Source: Anoplopoma fimbria
Taxonomy: Eukaryota > Chordata > Actinopteri > Perciformes > Anoplopomatidae
DNA length: 64,000 nucleotides
Direction: 5' to 3'
NCBI RefSeq assembly: GCF_027596085.1
Contig: NC_072451.1
Location: 12,184,795 to 12,248,794 of the forward strand
Shown here: one piece after another, positions 49,801 to 62,804 of the stretch
Numbering within the stretch: position 1 is the first letter of the stretch
How the letters are laid out: each line of letters begins with the position of its first letter
Made by a program: the position numbers and the translations under genes
Notes under the pieces: generated by a model
The model's input: the letters and a program-made list of their open reading frames with translations, nothing else
Databases searched by the model: none
What the model was told of the DNA's origin: nothing

Positions 49801-52800
49801 GTTAAAATGTATTAAAAGTTAAGTCTGCAAGTGAATCTCTTAAACTCCCCTAGGACACTGTTGTCCTCGGCAGATAACCGTAGCAGGCTAAACATGTCAT
49901 GCTAGTTTGTCTGGAAGGAGGCTAAACAATGCCCAAAAGTCAGGTTCAACTTTGGCGAGGGATACACTGGCTTTTCCATATTCACTCTAGGGTTCCTTGA
50001 CCTCTCACCTCAAGATGTGTGAATGGAAATGGGTTCTATGGGTATCCTCGAGTATACCTTTTACATACATGCCTACTTTATCATAATCCCATGCTGTTTT
50101 TTGCATGCAGTATAGCTGTATTATTTCCACCTATCATAAAATGGTTTGACTTGGAAATTGAGACGAATGTTGATTCATGAAGCCCAATTGTGATGATGTT
50201 GTTCCCTATAGTAGCTAATTCACTGTAGTGAGACATTTTTTGAAACCGGTCTTCCCTTTATAAGGAACCTGTTGTGACCTCTAGGATAATCACAGTCTCA
50301 TGAAACTTAACAAACACAAATAAGAGACCTGGTTTATTCAGAAGATGTATGACTTTCATAGGTATATTGACAATAAGCAGGTTACTGGAAAGTTTCCAGA
50401 ACAGAAGTGCTTGCCATCCAATCGCCAAAAAATGTAGTTCTTGCAGGCATATGCAAATGTCAAGTTTCAAAATGGTTATATTTAGCACCAAAACTGTGTA
50501 ACAAATGTATCATCTAGAAGATTGCTGACACAACTTATGAGATAAAAAATGTTAATAGGATTGGCCATTATATACTTCCATCATAATGTTGCCCAGGTAG
50601 AAAAATTTGAATAGGCACATAACCAAAACCAGAACATTTTGTCCCTTAGTGTTGAGCTGCATCTCAAATGAATCTTTAGGTTCACAGCTTTCAGATGATG
50701 AACCACTTTTATGTGGCATATTTTGTTTCACCTGCTATCTCCCCGTAAAGATCCCCTGCCCCCTTAGAAAAGACAGAAATGAGTGTATGGTGGGGGGAAT
50801 GGAAGAGAAATCAAGATAGAGACATACGTTCAAATGCTAAAAGGAAAATGTTAGTGATTTTGAATGTTTGACAAAATGCCTTGTTCCTTAAACATAAACC
50901 CTTCTTCTGGTTCCATGTTTGTTGGATAGAAGTGGGATGATTCTAGTTTATTCATGAATTTGTTTGTTTTGACAAAATGAGGCAAAGATTTGAAGACGGC
51001 CTTTGCTGTTTACAAATTGCTCTGATTATTGCACCCAAACAAACTTCCAATGTTTTAAATGCTCTTACTTTTTGAAGTAAAGTATTAGACATTGTTGCTA
51101 TAGTTGACATTAGTAGGGACCTGAACAAAAAGTCGCAACAGATTACACATTCTGTATATATAACAGCATGCCATGATTTGGATAGCATTTTGGGTTGGAA
51201 CAATATTTGATACCTTCCCAGCTTGTGTAGTAGTAGTATCCTCAGCCCAGCAACTCCAAAAAGAAAACCAAAGAAAAGTCAAATCACTGTGTTTAATTGC
51301 AAATATAATTTGGTCTGAGGGCTTTTAAGTGCTTTCCTCTGTCTGACTTTGCTCACTAATTGACGAGATTCACCTCCGCTCATTTGTATGCCTGTACATC
51401 TTTTGCACAACATAATTGAAGCGCTAAATTAATGTTTTCCTGAATATTTATTTCACCACAGGAGTTTTAAAATGGTTGTGTAATGGTAAATCAAGGGAGG
51501 TTTTTGTAATATTTGGCCATTGCAAATGAATACACACAGGAAATAGCACAGCCAAGTGCTGACAGTATTTGGCCTTTTACAATAATACTGGATAATACAG
51601 TTGATTTTTTTCTTACTTCATACTTAAAGAGCTGAAAGACCCTGGATTAGTTAGATTGTACATGTTGTACATTCAGACTTTTTTTTCTACTTAACGTCTT
51701 CTTTGTTGCTTTGTTGATGTTTTCATCAAGAGATTGTATTTGGATGGAAAAGTAACTCTTTACTCTGACCTGATACACTTTAAGCTTAGACATTAGCATG
51801 TTCTCGTTTCTGTTTCTATTCCGTCTGTCCTTCCTATTCTCTCCCAACTCTTATCTTGTTACAAAATTATGGCTCATTATCTCTCCAACCATTACATGCA
51901 ATAGGGAGGATCCTGTCGAACACATTTTTCCTCCTTCCTCCTTCCTGCTGTCACTTGTCTGCTTTTTAATAGCTGCATCCCTTCCTTCACCTCTCCACCC
52001 CCCTCCTCCCCCATACATCTACCAGCAAACCCATTAATCTTTATCTTTCATCATTCCCTCATTCATGCCTCTGTCTATCCCTTATATATGTTGCTGCCAT
52101 CTCTGCACCATTCTGTCTTCATTTTCCAGCACCTCTATTCCTGTTGGGAATGTGCACAAGTCAATTTTCACATGGTCGACTGTTCACTATATGAACATTT
52201 AGATATTTCTTTGGCGCTTTGGTGACATGAGAGCGCCACTTCCTATGTAGTTGGGATTTTTTAGCAATCATGTAGATGATGACACCAGGTTCAAATTTCA
52301 TGCAAGTTGGTAGTTGTTAGTTATCTTCCCTCTGATTCTTCTCAGACTTTGTTCAGGTCATGATTCCTTACACTCAACAAAACTGTGCTGTCATTATGAG
52401 ATGATATAGGACTTGATGTAGATTCATCTGTTTTTGAAAAGAGATGTTAGAGTACTGCCCTGTCATGCATTTGAATTGGACTTGAGCTCATGTTTGCATC
52501 CTACCCTGTCAATATTCGTTTCTGACAGTATGGGGTTTTAGCTCATCTGGTTTAAAGGATCGTATTATAAAACCATCCATATGCATTTCTTGCTGCTTAT
52601 TTCGGTTTGGGTTTGCAGTTACAGCAGGTTAGGCAGAGCTGACATCCTGCTCTTGTCCAGCTCTACCTGGGGGACCCCAAGCTGTTCCTAGACCAGATTG
52701 GGTTCTCAATACATCCAGCATGTTCTGGGTTTGCCTGCTAATTTTTCCATAAAGGAGCTGCAGTTCTACTCCAGGTTTTTTCTTTTTCGGAGCTCACAAC

Positions 52801-53919
52801 CACTTTGACCACTTTCCCCTTCTGCTTTTGGTTATCTTGCGTCCATCCTTATTCGTTGTCTCTAGCTATTTCCCCTTCCCTTCTCCTAGGCCCCCATATT
52901 CCTCACATCCTCCCTCCCCTCCTTCCCCTTTTCCTCCTGGCAGGGGAGTGTAGTGTTGTCCTGTGGCAGAGAGGATGATTCATGATTGACTGGCAAGGGA
53001 GAAGGAGACATATTAATCAAGAGACAGCAGTAGAGCTCTGCCATAATGCAAATGGAGTGTTAATTGAGTGCTGGATGGCTTTGAATAATGGCTCAGGCTT
53101 TTCACTTCAATCAATGCACATCACAACAATGGGCTGACAGCATGCTTTCACAATGTAGGATACATCCCATAGTGCTATAATACTTTTTCCACATCTTTGT
53201 TTCACAATAACAGGGACTGTTTAGGCCTGAATATCAGAGTGTAGATGTTAATTGAGAGATATCACAGGTTACTGGATAGATTCAGGGTTATTCTCTGCAT
53301 CTGTTTTCATACGCAAGTGTGAAATGAGATTGGAAGATGAACGGAGCGGAATGTAATGGAATGATGATATGGTGTTTATTCAGCATGAGACTAAATCAAG
53401 AGAAATGAGCTGCCACAAGTTTGGTGTTAGTTGCTGAAAAAAATACTGGCTGACTTTCTGGTTTCATTGGTTTCTGTTGGTCATGAAAATGAGCAGTTTT
53501 ATTTTGCAGATCAAAAAAATAAATAAAACTGCACTAATCACTTTCATATTATAACGGATCACATAACAGTGGGTCATTCTCTACGGAACTTTTTAGCCTC
53601 TCTAAGCTCATTGTTTTGGTTTTCCAGCAGGCACTCCATTCTAATCAACCCTGTTTCCAGACTCAACACACAGTTTGTTTTTATTGAAAAAGCCCAGATT
53701 AACCCATTGTTCACTACCTGCGCTGCACCAAATGGCAGACAGTCAGTTACTAACTGTTGAAAATAGTGCAGCCTTTAGCAGTTAAAGAATTATACTCTCA
53801 TGAGTTGGTGGGGACTAAAACAGACCTTTAAAACAGAGTGAATATTGGATATACATTCATCACCCAGAAGCTGGAATAGAAGTCCCTCTCCCCAGCAACG
53901 TTATCTAGCAGTTCCAGGG
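49801..53919. other. No gene recognised, repeat-poor
   Basis: This is part of the longest stretch in the window without a recognisable transposon. C/T-rich tracts lie at 51800-52140 and 52780-52935. Segments 51340-51600 and 52985-53250 look like candidates for conserved noncoding DNA (see findings). Confidence 0.4.
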
Positions 53920-54400
53920 GAATCAGAATCAGAATCAGGATCAGCTTTATTTCACATGTATGCGTATGAATACAGGCATTTGACTCCGGTTTCTTCCACT
54001 CAGTACTACACAGAAACCGACAAATAAATTAAAAAACAAGGAGATCCAAGAAGAACAAAGGATAAACATTTAACTATTTTGTACAACATGAAATCCAAAA
54101 TGCAAAAGTATATATGTGAACATAAAACACAAAAAAAACAAAGACAATGAAATGTTGATTAATTGTTCATCAGAGTGACAGCCATGGGAAAAAAGCTGTT
54201 CCGGTGTCTGGTAATTTTGGTGTACAGTGCTCTGTAGCGCCTCCCAGAGGGGAGGAGTCTTGGACACAAACAGCAGTCCCCTGGATGATCGTCCTGTGTA
54301 TGTTTCAATCAAGTTCTGAATCAGCTTGATGCTTAAATTTGCATTGTTGATGAACACAATATTCATAACAACTGTATAAGTTGATAACATGTCAATGCCC
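53920..54400 (-). mobile_element. Rex1/CR1-like LINE, 3'-end fragment
   Basis: On the minus strand the last codons of a non-LTR ORF are visible near 54152-54230: LLPSGRRYRALYTK, then RHRNSFFPMAVTLMNN and a stop. This matches the C-terminal ending of Rex1/CR1-like fish LINEs. A 3' UTR follows, ending in AATAAAGCTGATCCTGATTC and three GATTCT-type tail units (53920-53945). A frameshift separates the GLLFVSKTPPLWEAL frame from the RRYRALY frame. It is strongly 5'-truncated, so it is dead. Confidence 0.7.
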
Positions 54401-55300
54401 CCAAGAGGCCAATAGAATATGTCACGGACTGAATATTAAGTTACATTGAAACACATTTAAAGTGATGTGAAGTAGCTCAGATGCTCAGCTTGCCTTCTGT
54501 CTACTAGCATCCTCATCATATGTTTCTCTCTGCACTGCTGCAGTGTGGCCAAAAATTAATTGATTCAGCTTTAAGACAAATGAACTGTTGTGTCTCCTCT
54601 TTGTTTTTCGGGAAATGGCCCTTATAATTGTCTCTTCTTGTTTGGCCCCATGAAGGCACTGAGTCTGGGGTTGTGTCTAAGGCTATGTGATACTGTAACA
54701 GGCTGGATAAGATACTGGCTATGAGTGCGACAGTGACTGCATATGCATCTGCCCAAACACAAACAGGCATGCATACATGCAATCACCCACTTAACTCCAT
54801 GTCAACAAACATCTGGCGTATCCTTAACCACCCCATCACGCCCCACCCGACCCCTCAACGGAGACTAATTGACACATTAGCAGTCTCTACAATAGAAAAC
54901 AGAATGTAGGAACTAACTGGGCACCGGCAATGCCATCCAGCTCTACCCTTAATTACAAAGCATCAGGCTGCTAAATGAGCTCTGCTGAGGGACCCTGTGG
55001 GGAAAACAGAACACAGGATCTCACCCGCTACAGAGAGGGGCTTCATCGCCATTACATCAGAATCCACAGGATAAAGACAAACGGTGGTGGTTAAAGGCCT
55101 TGGAGGCACGCCGAGCACCGCTGCCGGCAACTGTGTTTGGAAACCCCTTTCTGTATCAGATGAAGTCAGGATTAGAAGTGAAGAGTATTGTGGGTGCTTA
55201 TGACTTCTGTGCTCTATTTTAACTGTGTATAATATGCATAGACAAACAGGTGCATTATTCACATACTTGCATTTGGCTTGTTTTTTATGTTGCTTTTTGA
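54401..55300. other. No gene recognised
   Basis: Sequence between two LINE insertions. The minus-strand frame 54963-55778 reads into this region from the LINE and is not coding below about 55300. Confidence 0.5.
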
Positions 55301-57067
55301 CTACAATACAATACAATACAATACAACTTTTTTTCCCATGTTGAACATTAACATCAAACAACAAATACACATACACAACTACGGAGCATTTAGTAGTTGC
55401 AGAGGGGATGAACGACTTGGAATGGCGGTTTGTTCTGCAAGCAGGTAAAGCGTAGCGACGCCCTGATGGCAATAGAGAGAATTCACTTTTAAGAGCATGA
55501 CCAGAAGAAGCCAAAATACCTGCTGCTTTCTTAATGATTTGCCGATTGCAAAAAGAATTCAAGTCCCTTTGTTTAACTCCGGTGATCTTAGAACAGATGT
55601 TGACAATACTGTTCAGGCTGTTTCTGTCTTTTACTGTGAGGCTGTGAAACCAGCAGATAAAAGAAAAGCTCAGGAGACTCTCAATAAAAGATTGATAAAA
55701 ACGACAGAGGATGACAGGTCTTACAGAGAAGGAATTTAGTTTGCGGAGAAGGTGAATTCTCTGTTGCCCTCGCTTCACAAAGCCTCAGTGTTTACATCAA
55801 ACTTAAGGTGATCATCGAAAATAGTTCCCAGATATTTATAAGATGTTACTATTTCCACACTTTCCTTATGTATGATACACTCTTTGGCTGTATTCCTGTT
55901 CCGTCTAAAATCAATGATCAGTTCCTTGGTTTTAGAAACATTTAAGTCCAAGAAGTTATCATCACACCAAGAAATAAAATCAGTGAGAGCATTCCCGTGG
56001 TCTGATTCTGAGCCTTGGAGAAGGGACAATTTTGCGGTATCGTCAGAAAATTTGACCAAATAGCTGCTGCCCTCCTGACTGCTCCTGCATCCGTCAGTAT
56101 ACATAATAAAGAGTAAGGGCGAAAGGACACACCCTTGTGGCGAGCCTGTGGACATAATTAGAGAATCGGAGAAACGGCCATTTACAGACACTCTCTGCAC
56201 TCTGTCAGTCAAGAAGTCCAAAATCCATAACACAATCTGATGAGGTAATTTAAAATCATATAGCAACCTTTCTATTAAAAGATGCGGCTGCATCGTGTTG
56301 AATGCCGATGAAAAGTCTGCGAACAAGAGCCTGACATGGGCTTGCGGCTTTTCTAAATGTTTTACAAGTTATTGAGTATTAAAAGCTTTGCGTCCTCAAC
56401 ACCTCTCCCTGACTGGTAAGCAAATTGAAGTGGATCAAGTTTTTCATCCACAATAGATAAAACAAGGTTTTTTAAAATTTTCTCTAAGATTTTCATTATT
56501 AATGATGTTAGCGCAACTGGTCTAAAATCATTAAGTTGCCTTGGATTAGTGATCTTTGGGACAGGTATCACAGTGGATGTTTTCCAGATAGCGGGGATTT
56601 GATTAGAATCAAGTGATCTCTGAAAGATATGGTGAAGGACACTACTAAGCTGGTCAGCACAGTAATGCAGCGTGCGCCCACAGATGTGATCTGGACCAGG
56701 GGCCTTCCTGATGTTGACACGTTTTAGAAGATCTCTAACACATTCCTGACTGATGACAATATCACAATCAGAAGAGAGGGACTGTCTAAGGAGAGAGATA
56801 TTGCTAGAAAAATCATGTTTTTCAAAACGGGAATAAAAATCGTTAAAAGTATTTGGGAGATCTGCATCACTTATTCCCTCGATGTTAAGAGGTTTCCTAT
56901 CACTGTCACTGTTTCCCTGATTGATTGAGGACATGGATTTAATTCCCTTCCAAGCTGCCCGAAGATCAACACCACTGTACTTATGTTCCACCTTATCTTT
57001 ATACAGTCTTTTAGCTTTTCTTATCTCATTCCTTACTTCCCTGGTAATTTCTTTACTATTTCCATGT
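55301..57067 (-). mobile_element. 5'-truncated CR1/L2-clade LINE (1.77 kb)
   Basis: A continuous RT-coding region on the minus strand begins abruptly near 57067 (frame SKEITREVRNEIRKAK) and ends with a TGTAT-type tandem tail at 55301-55326. A simple-repeat 3' tail and 5' truncation are hallmarks of target-primed insertion of CR1/L2-clade elements. The endonuclease domain and ORF1 are missing. Because the RT frame is broken twice, the copy cannot make an active enzyme. Confidence 0.85.
55340..57066 (-). pseudogene. Non-LTR reverse transcriptase, two frameshifts
   Basis: Three consecutive minus-strand frames together cover most of an RT. Frame 1 (57066-56362) has RKAPGPDHICGRTLHYCA, NDFRPVALTSLIMKILEK and QFAYQSGRGVEDA. 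Frame 2 (about 56360-55775) has the catalytic FADFSSAFNTM, then GSPQGCVLSPLLF, KFSDDTAKLSL, KTKELIIDFRR and SYKYLGTIFDDHLKFD. Frame 3 (55778 down) has RGQQRIHLLRKLNSF and LLPSGRRYALPACRTNRHSK. Each junction fits a one-base deletion: one at about 56360-56366, the other at about 55775-55780. The active-site aspartates are present (ADFSSAF, FSDD), with Ser in place of the more usual Ala in F/YADD. The enzyme would reverse-transcribe its own RNA at a nicked target. The reading frame runs on past the expected C-terminus into the tail. Confidence 0.85.
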
Positions 57068-60000
57068 TGTGTCCAAAAGAGAAAAAGGCATAGCTAAGAC
57101 TCAGCATGGAACCTCTCAGTCAAGTGTCGTGTTTAAAGGGTTTGTTTAGACTGTTTCCTGTTTTATTTTGAAAGTTTCTCTCTTCATGTATCATGTTTGA
57201 TTTTGCTTCTTGCCTTTGTCGTTTTCCGACCTCTTTTCAACCTCACCTGTGTTGCATTAGTTGATTAGTCTCTTGTGTATTTAGTCTGGGTGTTTCCCTG
57301 TTTCAATTAGTTATGTTGCCTAAACCTAACCAATCATTGCACAACGGATAAGAAGCTGATTTAAAAGTTATTTATGAAAGATATTTTTGATTCAGAAACT
57401 TTGATAATTAAAGGTTACTGTGATTTGCAGAAATTAATTTTACAATGCCAACAATTTTTCTGTTATGGGAATGAATACCCTGAATTTGCTTTGGCAAAGC
57501 TTTTATTTAATAAAACGAAAAATATCTTAAGGTTCCTTAAGATTCCTCCTGCACTGTGGATCAGAGCTGAATCATTCTTGGATCAAATCAAATTCATTCT
57601 GCTTGTATTATATGTATATATGGTCCGTCATTTAAGCAAGGATTTTCTTCTATGTGAGGGACCCTGGGGCAAACGTATATTTTCACCTGTTGCAATGATG
57701 TGTGGGAGAACTTGGCTGGCAAAGTAAATAGAGACATTCAGACAGAGGTGACCTGGCTTCTGTAAGGTTTCCTCACCTGACTTCTAAAGCAGGAACACAT
57801 CCAGACTGACTAAAGTCAATTGACGGAATATGAAAAGACGCATAGACTAAAGAAAACAATGGGTTTAACGTTCAATAACGTTCAATCTACTTTGAAAAAT
57901 GTGATCTTAATTCACTAATCGTATTGACTGGACTATGGAAAGATGTCAACCATAAACCACTAATCTGTGACCCTGCTGAGTTTTGCTGCATGTGTCAGCA
58001 CCACTTCACTTCTTAGTTTCATAGATGCAGTGTGAACCTTAAGGTTAGAGGTTCAAACAGAAAATGAAAAAATAGAGGAAGTGTTGGCTCATATGCACAA
58101 CAAAAGCTTAGTTTTTTTTCATATACCAACTAATATCCCCAATAAGTGATGGAATGTTTATTGTGAGAATTACCATGGAAACCAAATTGCCCAAACCATG
58201 AATCACATAGCTTTAACCAGATTCAGATCCCAGATATTAGTGTTTCTGTAGACCTACCCTGTGAAACGTAGCATAGAGGTTACAACTGGGCCTGTGGGTA
58301 TTGGGATCTGTGGCTGGCAGCATAAACTGGGCTATAAATGGGTCTGGATAAGCTCAGTTGAAAATGTCTTGGGTTTTCAAGTCAAAAAGTGGAAAGCAGT
58401 ATTCCAAATAATGTATTATTAACTTACAGGAACACTGGATACAATGGTGATCCCCCTCTCTTTGTCTCTCTCTCTATCTCACTCTCTCTCACACACACAC
58501 AAAGCTAGTGCTGCCTAGCTCAGGACTTTTCTCTCTAAATGTCTCATTCCTCCTACAAGACAATTGTGTTAGTACAATGCATAAAGTTGGCTGTTTTACG
58601 AACTCGGATCGGGATCTGATGGTTGATTAAAGCATATGTTAGTGGCTTTGGGGATGCAGATTGTCTCTTGTAACAGGTCAGGTTGGTGCTACCAACACTA
58701 CGAGTTACACTGATGAGTCCTGTCACACTCTAGCTGACAACAAGTCTTGGCTCAAGTATGCACACCACAGGGTTCCAGCTGGCTGCAGTCCTTACAGCAG
58801 CTCCCATTGGTTTAAATGGGTTTAAAACCCCAGACAAACTGCATTTTTTACCTTCATGTGAATGTGCTATAAGACCCAAAACAAGCTAAGAGGTTACACA
58901 CAATGTGCTTAACAGGTTTTCCCATGGTTTGGATGGGTTTTTGGTTACATTTCACTATTGGGACTTGCATCTTCTTTGCAAATGGGCACCAATTGGAACA
59001 TCTCAGTGGAGAGATTAAGCCAGGTGTGAAGCGCTCGGCTGTTGACTTGTCTAACTGTATCATAATTAGTTTATTATCAAGCTATCTGTTCCAGAGACAA
59101 GTCCTCTGATGGGCTGCCACTGCATTTTCCACTTTACAAAGCATTTGTTAAACAAGACAAAGTGATTTGTCAACTTATTTAATTGCAGTGTTGAGTATGA
59201 GTATATACAATAGAACCGACATTGATTGTCCTCTTAACAACCCATGAAAATGAAAAACATAACTAAAACTGTATCCTGTCTTCCACCACCTGGTCAATGT
59301 ATTTGTCACATGAAATCACCCAAAGTTGCATTACAACTACAGTGAAATGCAATCCTGTCAGCTTCTTCAATTTGTTCATCAACGTTAACATTATTCACCA
59401 TAAAGGTTGTCCTTTCTGTTCTTCTATAAAGTCCTCTGTTCTGCCAGATCGGTTTATAGAAAAAGAGTCACGGTTGAATGGGGCTGTTCCATATTCAAGG
59501 ATATGGCCAAGTTTCACTGACGTTTCTATTCCTGATATCCAGTTGAAAAACAATGCGGAGGTCATCCAGCAGCATACCATCGTCCAACGGCGGACATTGG
59601 CCAGCAGGATGCCCAGCGTACAATCAATCGCAAGCCATATTATTTGTGGGACTGAAAAATAACTGCAGTGACACCTGGCAGAAAGTTAGCCGCTGTGACT
59701 GCAGATACCAGTAACTCAAAACTGCCAGGCTCTTAATTATGCAATAATTAAAGCCTTTATATATTTTGAATTGGTGAGTAATTTCAGTAAACAGGCATTT
59801 TAACACGGGCTCCAGTTGTAGCCTGCCACAAGTAGCCATTTGATGAACTGGCAAGTTTGGCATCTCTGCTTTGACTATATTTTTCAGCCTGGCTCATGCT
59901 GCAACTTTTTAGATGCTTGATACTAAAGGAAAACTCCCACGGTTCTAATTTTCCATGACAAATTCAGAGTTTCCAATTGTTTGCCTGGCTTACTTACTTA

Positions 60001-60779
60001 CCTTACCTCGTATCTCCATATATTTTACATTCTCAACAGATGAATGTTGGCTACAACATGTTGAGTGAATATACCTGTATTCTTTCATTTCTGTATTCTT
60101 TCATTTCACAAAAATATTGTACTGTACTGTATATAATCATGGATCTGTGAATTTTATTAAAATCATTTAGTATCCTATTTCAGTGACTGAGTGAACAGAA
60201 CTGGCAGGTGCACAACGACTGGTGCATCCCTCACTCATCAGTATTTGGAAGAGAACTATACGTGTTCACAGATACTGATTATTGTTCCTGGCCATAACAT
60301 GGGGTGAGATCTGGGTCTAGATCTGGGTCCAGGGGAGAATCCCTGCATGTTCCCACGAAGGACCCCCTCTGTAAATGTGCAAGACAGCTTGGTATTAATG
60401 ACCAACATGTTGTTCATGATCCTTGATTCATTTTCCTCAGGTACCCAGAATGTTATTTGCAAGTGTTCAATTACATGGCACTGAAAAAGTTGTAAGGTAA
60501 ATAAAAATAAAAAAAGTCAAGGAAAAACAAAACCACAGAACTTTATTTGTTCAGATATTTGGTGCTTTTTTTGCTGATGTTAATGATGCAATATTGCACT
60601 AACACTAATTACGCCTTTACTCAATTGTAGATGAAAAAATAAAAGTTAGATTAAACCCAACTATAACATGCCTGCCCTTTGTGTCATTGTTATGACAAAT
60701 AGCCATCTTTTAATAATTAAGTAACAACATGCTGTGAATATCAAGCTGGTTCTCACTCCTTAGTCAAATATGGCAGCTT
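57068..60779. other. No gene recognised
   Basis: Frames at 57374-57727 (117 codons) and 59297-59662 (121 codons) have no motif I know and no good splice sites. A CCTAAACCTAACC stretch sits near 57320 and a CT-rich patch at 58450-58500. Confidence 0.45.
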
Positions 60780-61475
60780 GGTCAGTGGCCCTACTGTCAA
60801 ACAGTTTTGCCCTGTGTGGCCCTAGTTATGGCAGGAGTAGAGGAAGAAGACCGGTGTTGTGGTATACGCCCAACAAGGTCTGCAAAGGCGGAGGACTAAT
60901 GGCCCAACCCTGCAGGGTTACATGGTCTGTCGCAGCCTGCCCGCATCGAGCATTACCCCCAGATACACCACCTGCTGACACGGCAGGGGACTCCGTTGAA
61001 CCCAAACTTGGTTAGCTGAAAGATTAACCGAGCTGGGTGGGACAAAGCCCATTCTCTGGACTTAGCCACAATCATTTCTTCAAGATAAAAAAAATATACA
61101 CTCAATTGCTCAGCAGCTTAAGCAAAGTGTCCACACATCTGCTAAGGTGCAGGGGGCCCTGGAAGGTGAATCACAATAATATCTTGTATTTTGAAGCCAC
61201 CTTGACTTGAAAGTATGCACCTTAATGTTGTTGGTGGTGAACCAATCGCCCGGCTGAATCAGTTCCAGTAATCGCTTCAGGGTTAACATACAAAAGTCAC
61301 TGCACCGGTTTAGAGGGCTGAGATCCAAAACAGGTCTGAAATCTCCCAGCTTGCTCAGAATCAAGAAGTACACAGAGCAAAACCCTTGCTGTCCGTCTCG
61401 ATTAGGGAAGACAGACACAGCCTGTTTAGGTAACAGATCCTGGATCTCTGCTTCGCCTCAGCTTTCCTCTAAGGG
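60780..61475 (-). pseudogene. Decayed DIRS-like reverse transcriptase
   Basis: On the minus strand 61475-61140 reads EIQDLLPKQAVSVFPNRDGQ, then GFCSVYFLILSK, GDFRPVLDLSPLNR and MLTLKRLLELIQPGDWFT. This follows the 'GFYS.YFLVPKK.GGLRPILDLRALN....MLT......I..GDWF.S.DLKDAYFH' pattern of DIRS-type tyrosine-recombinase retrotransposons. The catalytic DLKDAYF motif is eroded to NIKVHTF. Further on (about 61060-60940) PCQQVVYLGVMLDAGRLRQ matches the 'YLGM.LDS..M.A' motif of the same RT. Between and after these the frame is broken by stops, and I found no recombinase or split direct repeats. Old, non-functional remnant. A Gypsy-type origin is less likely given the LDLRALN/GDWF pattern. Confidence 0.65.
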
Positions 61476-62804
61476 TGAGCGAGCGGCAGATGACAACTGA
61501 GCTTTCTCCTCTTCTAGATGTTCAAAGCGCAGGGTGACAGATGAAATCAATCCGAAGAGCCCACCCTGGACGATGTGGGCTCACAGGAGATCCCTGTTCT
61601 CTATACAGCAGCTTATTTCTACCAATGCTGAGGATGGGTTAAATGCAGAGGTAAAATGTGTACCTCTGTGAATATGACAGATGTTAATAAAGTTTAAATT
61701 TTGAGTAACATTATGTGACGTAGGTGTTATAAGACATTCCATGCAATTTCGCCAAAAACTAATTTTATCTCATCAAGCTGTCTGCCTGCTGAGCAGCGGC
61801 TAAGTAGTGGAAATTTACAACAGTTTGTGTACCGCTAGTTCCATTAGCTGTTAACTGTTAGCCAAAGACACCATCCAAAACAAAAAAAGTGTCCCAACTG
61901 CTTTCCCCCACGGTGCCATAGCATGCAGAATGTGAGCCATAAGTTGTAACCCAAAATAGTGTGCAGCTTGTTGCAGCAGAATGTGAGAATAGCCGTGGAG
62001 AGACACACTCACGGACGCACACACGTAAAAAGGATGGCATGATCCTTCAGGCGGAGATGAAAAAGAAAAACACATTTATTGAAACATTTATAGGAAGGGT
62101 ATTCTTGAGCTATCTGTTACCACAAGGACATACATTCTCAAATCTGTTGTCGCAGTTAAATTTCTACCTTTATAGGCTTGTGGTGCAGCATTGTATTGTA
62201 TGTGTTAGTGCATGTGTATGTGTGAAAATCTAGCCTGAGGTAAGGAGAATTCATTTCTGAAATGCAGTGACAATTAGATTCTCCAGAACAAATAGATTTG
62301 AGGAGGGATGGGCAGTGTGGGCCGGTCAGAATGTGGAGAAAAATAACACAAACCATTTTTCTTACAACCGTGGCAATCAAGGTCACATATTTAGCAGTGT
62401 GAAGCAGACTTACTAATCAAGATTCTGACAGGATTAAGGTTTGCCCCTTTATTTGAGGACTATGGAAGGTTATGAAATCATCTGTTATCTAATCTCTGCA
62501 GGGGACAGCTGCACGATGGAACTAAAGCTCCCAAGAGTGTTGAGGGTTAGCTGACCACAGATAATGTCCCCAGAGACACAACAATGACTGCACTGCCATA
62601 ATTGTAACACCAACGGTCATACAACATATTAAGGCATTTTGAAATCTTATTGCAGCACAGACTTTCGATTGAAAATACTTCAAATTCTAACATCAAATAA
62701 TAAAAAAAGGTGAATTAAATTGCGTTAATACTTTCATTACATGTACGGAGGCCGGTGGGTCCTTGAAAGTGACCTCCTCTTGCTTCTGTTCTCTGTTGCT
62801 GCAG
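61476..62804. other. No gene recognised
   Basis: This may include further eroded parts of the DIRS-like element just upstream (61476-61620), but I cannot support it. The rest is unremarkable. Confidence 0.4.

Noticed and set aside
54963..55300. C-terminal extension of the LINE frame
   Set aside because: It lies beyond the LINE's tandem 3' tail, so it is read-through into flanking DNA.
57374..57727. 117-codon frame as a gene or exon
   Set aside because: No family resemblance, AT-driven composition and no convincing splice sites at either edge.
60770..61015. Plus-strand 81-codon frame as a gene
   Set aside because: The minus strand of the same region carries the DIRS-like RT motif VVYLGVMLD, which better explains the sequence.
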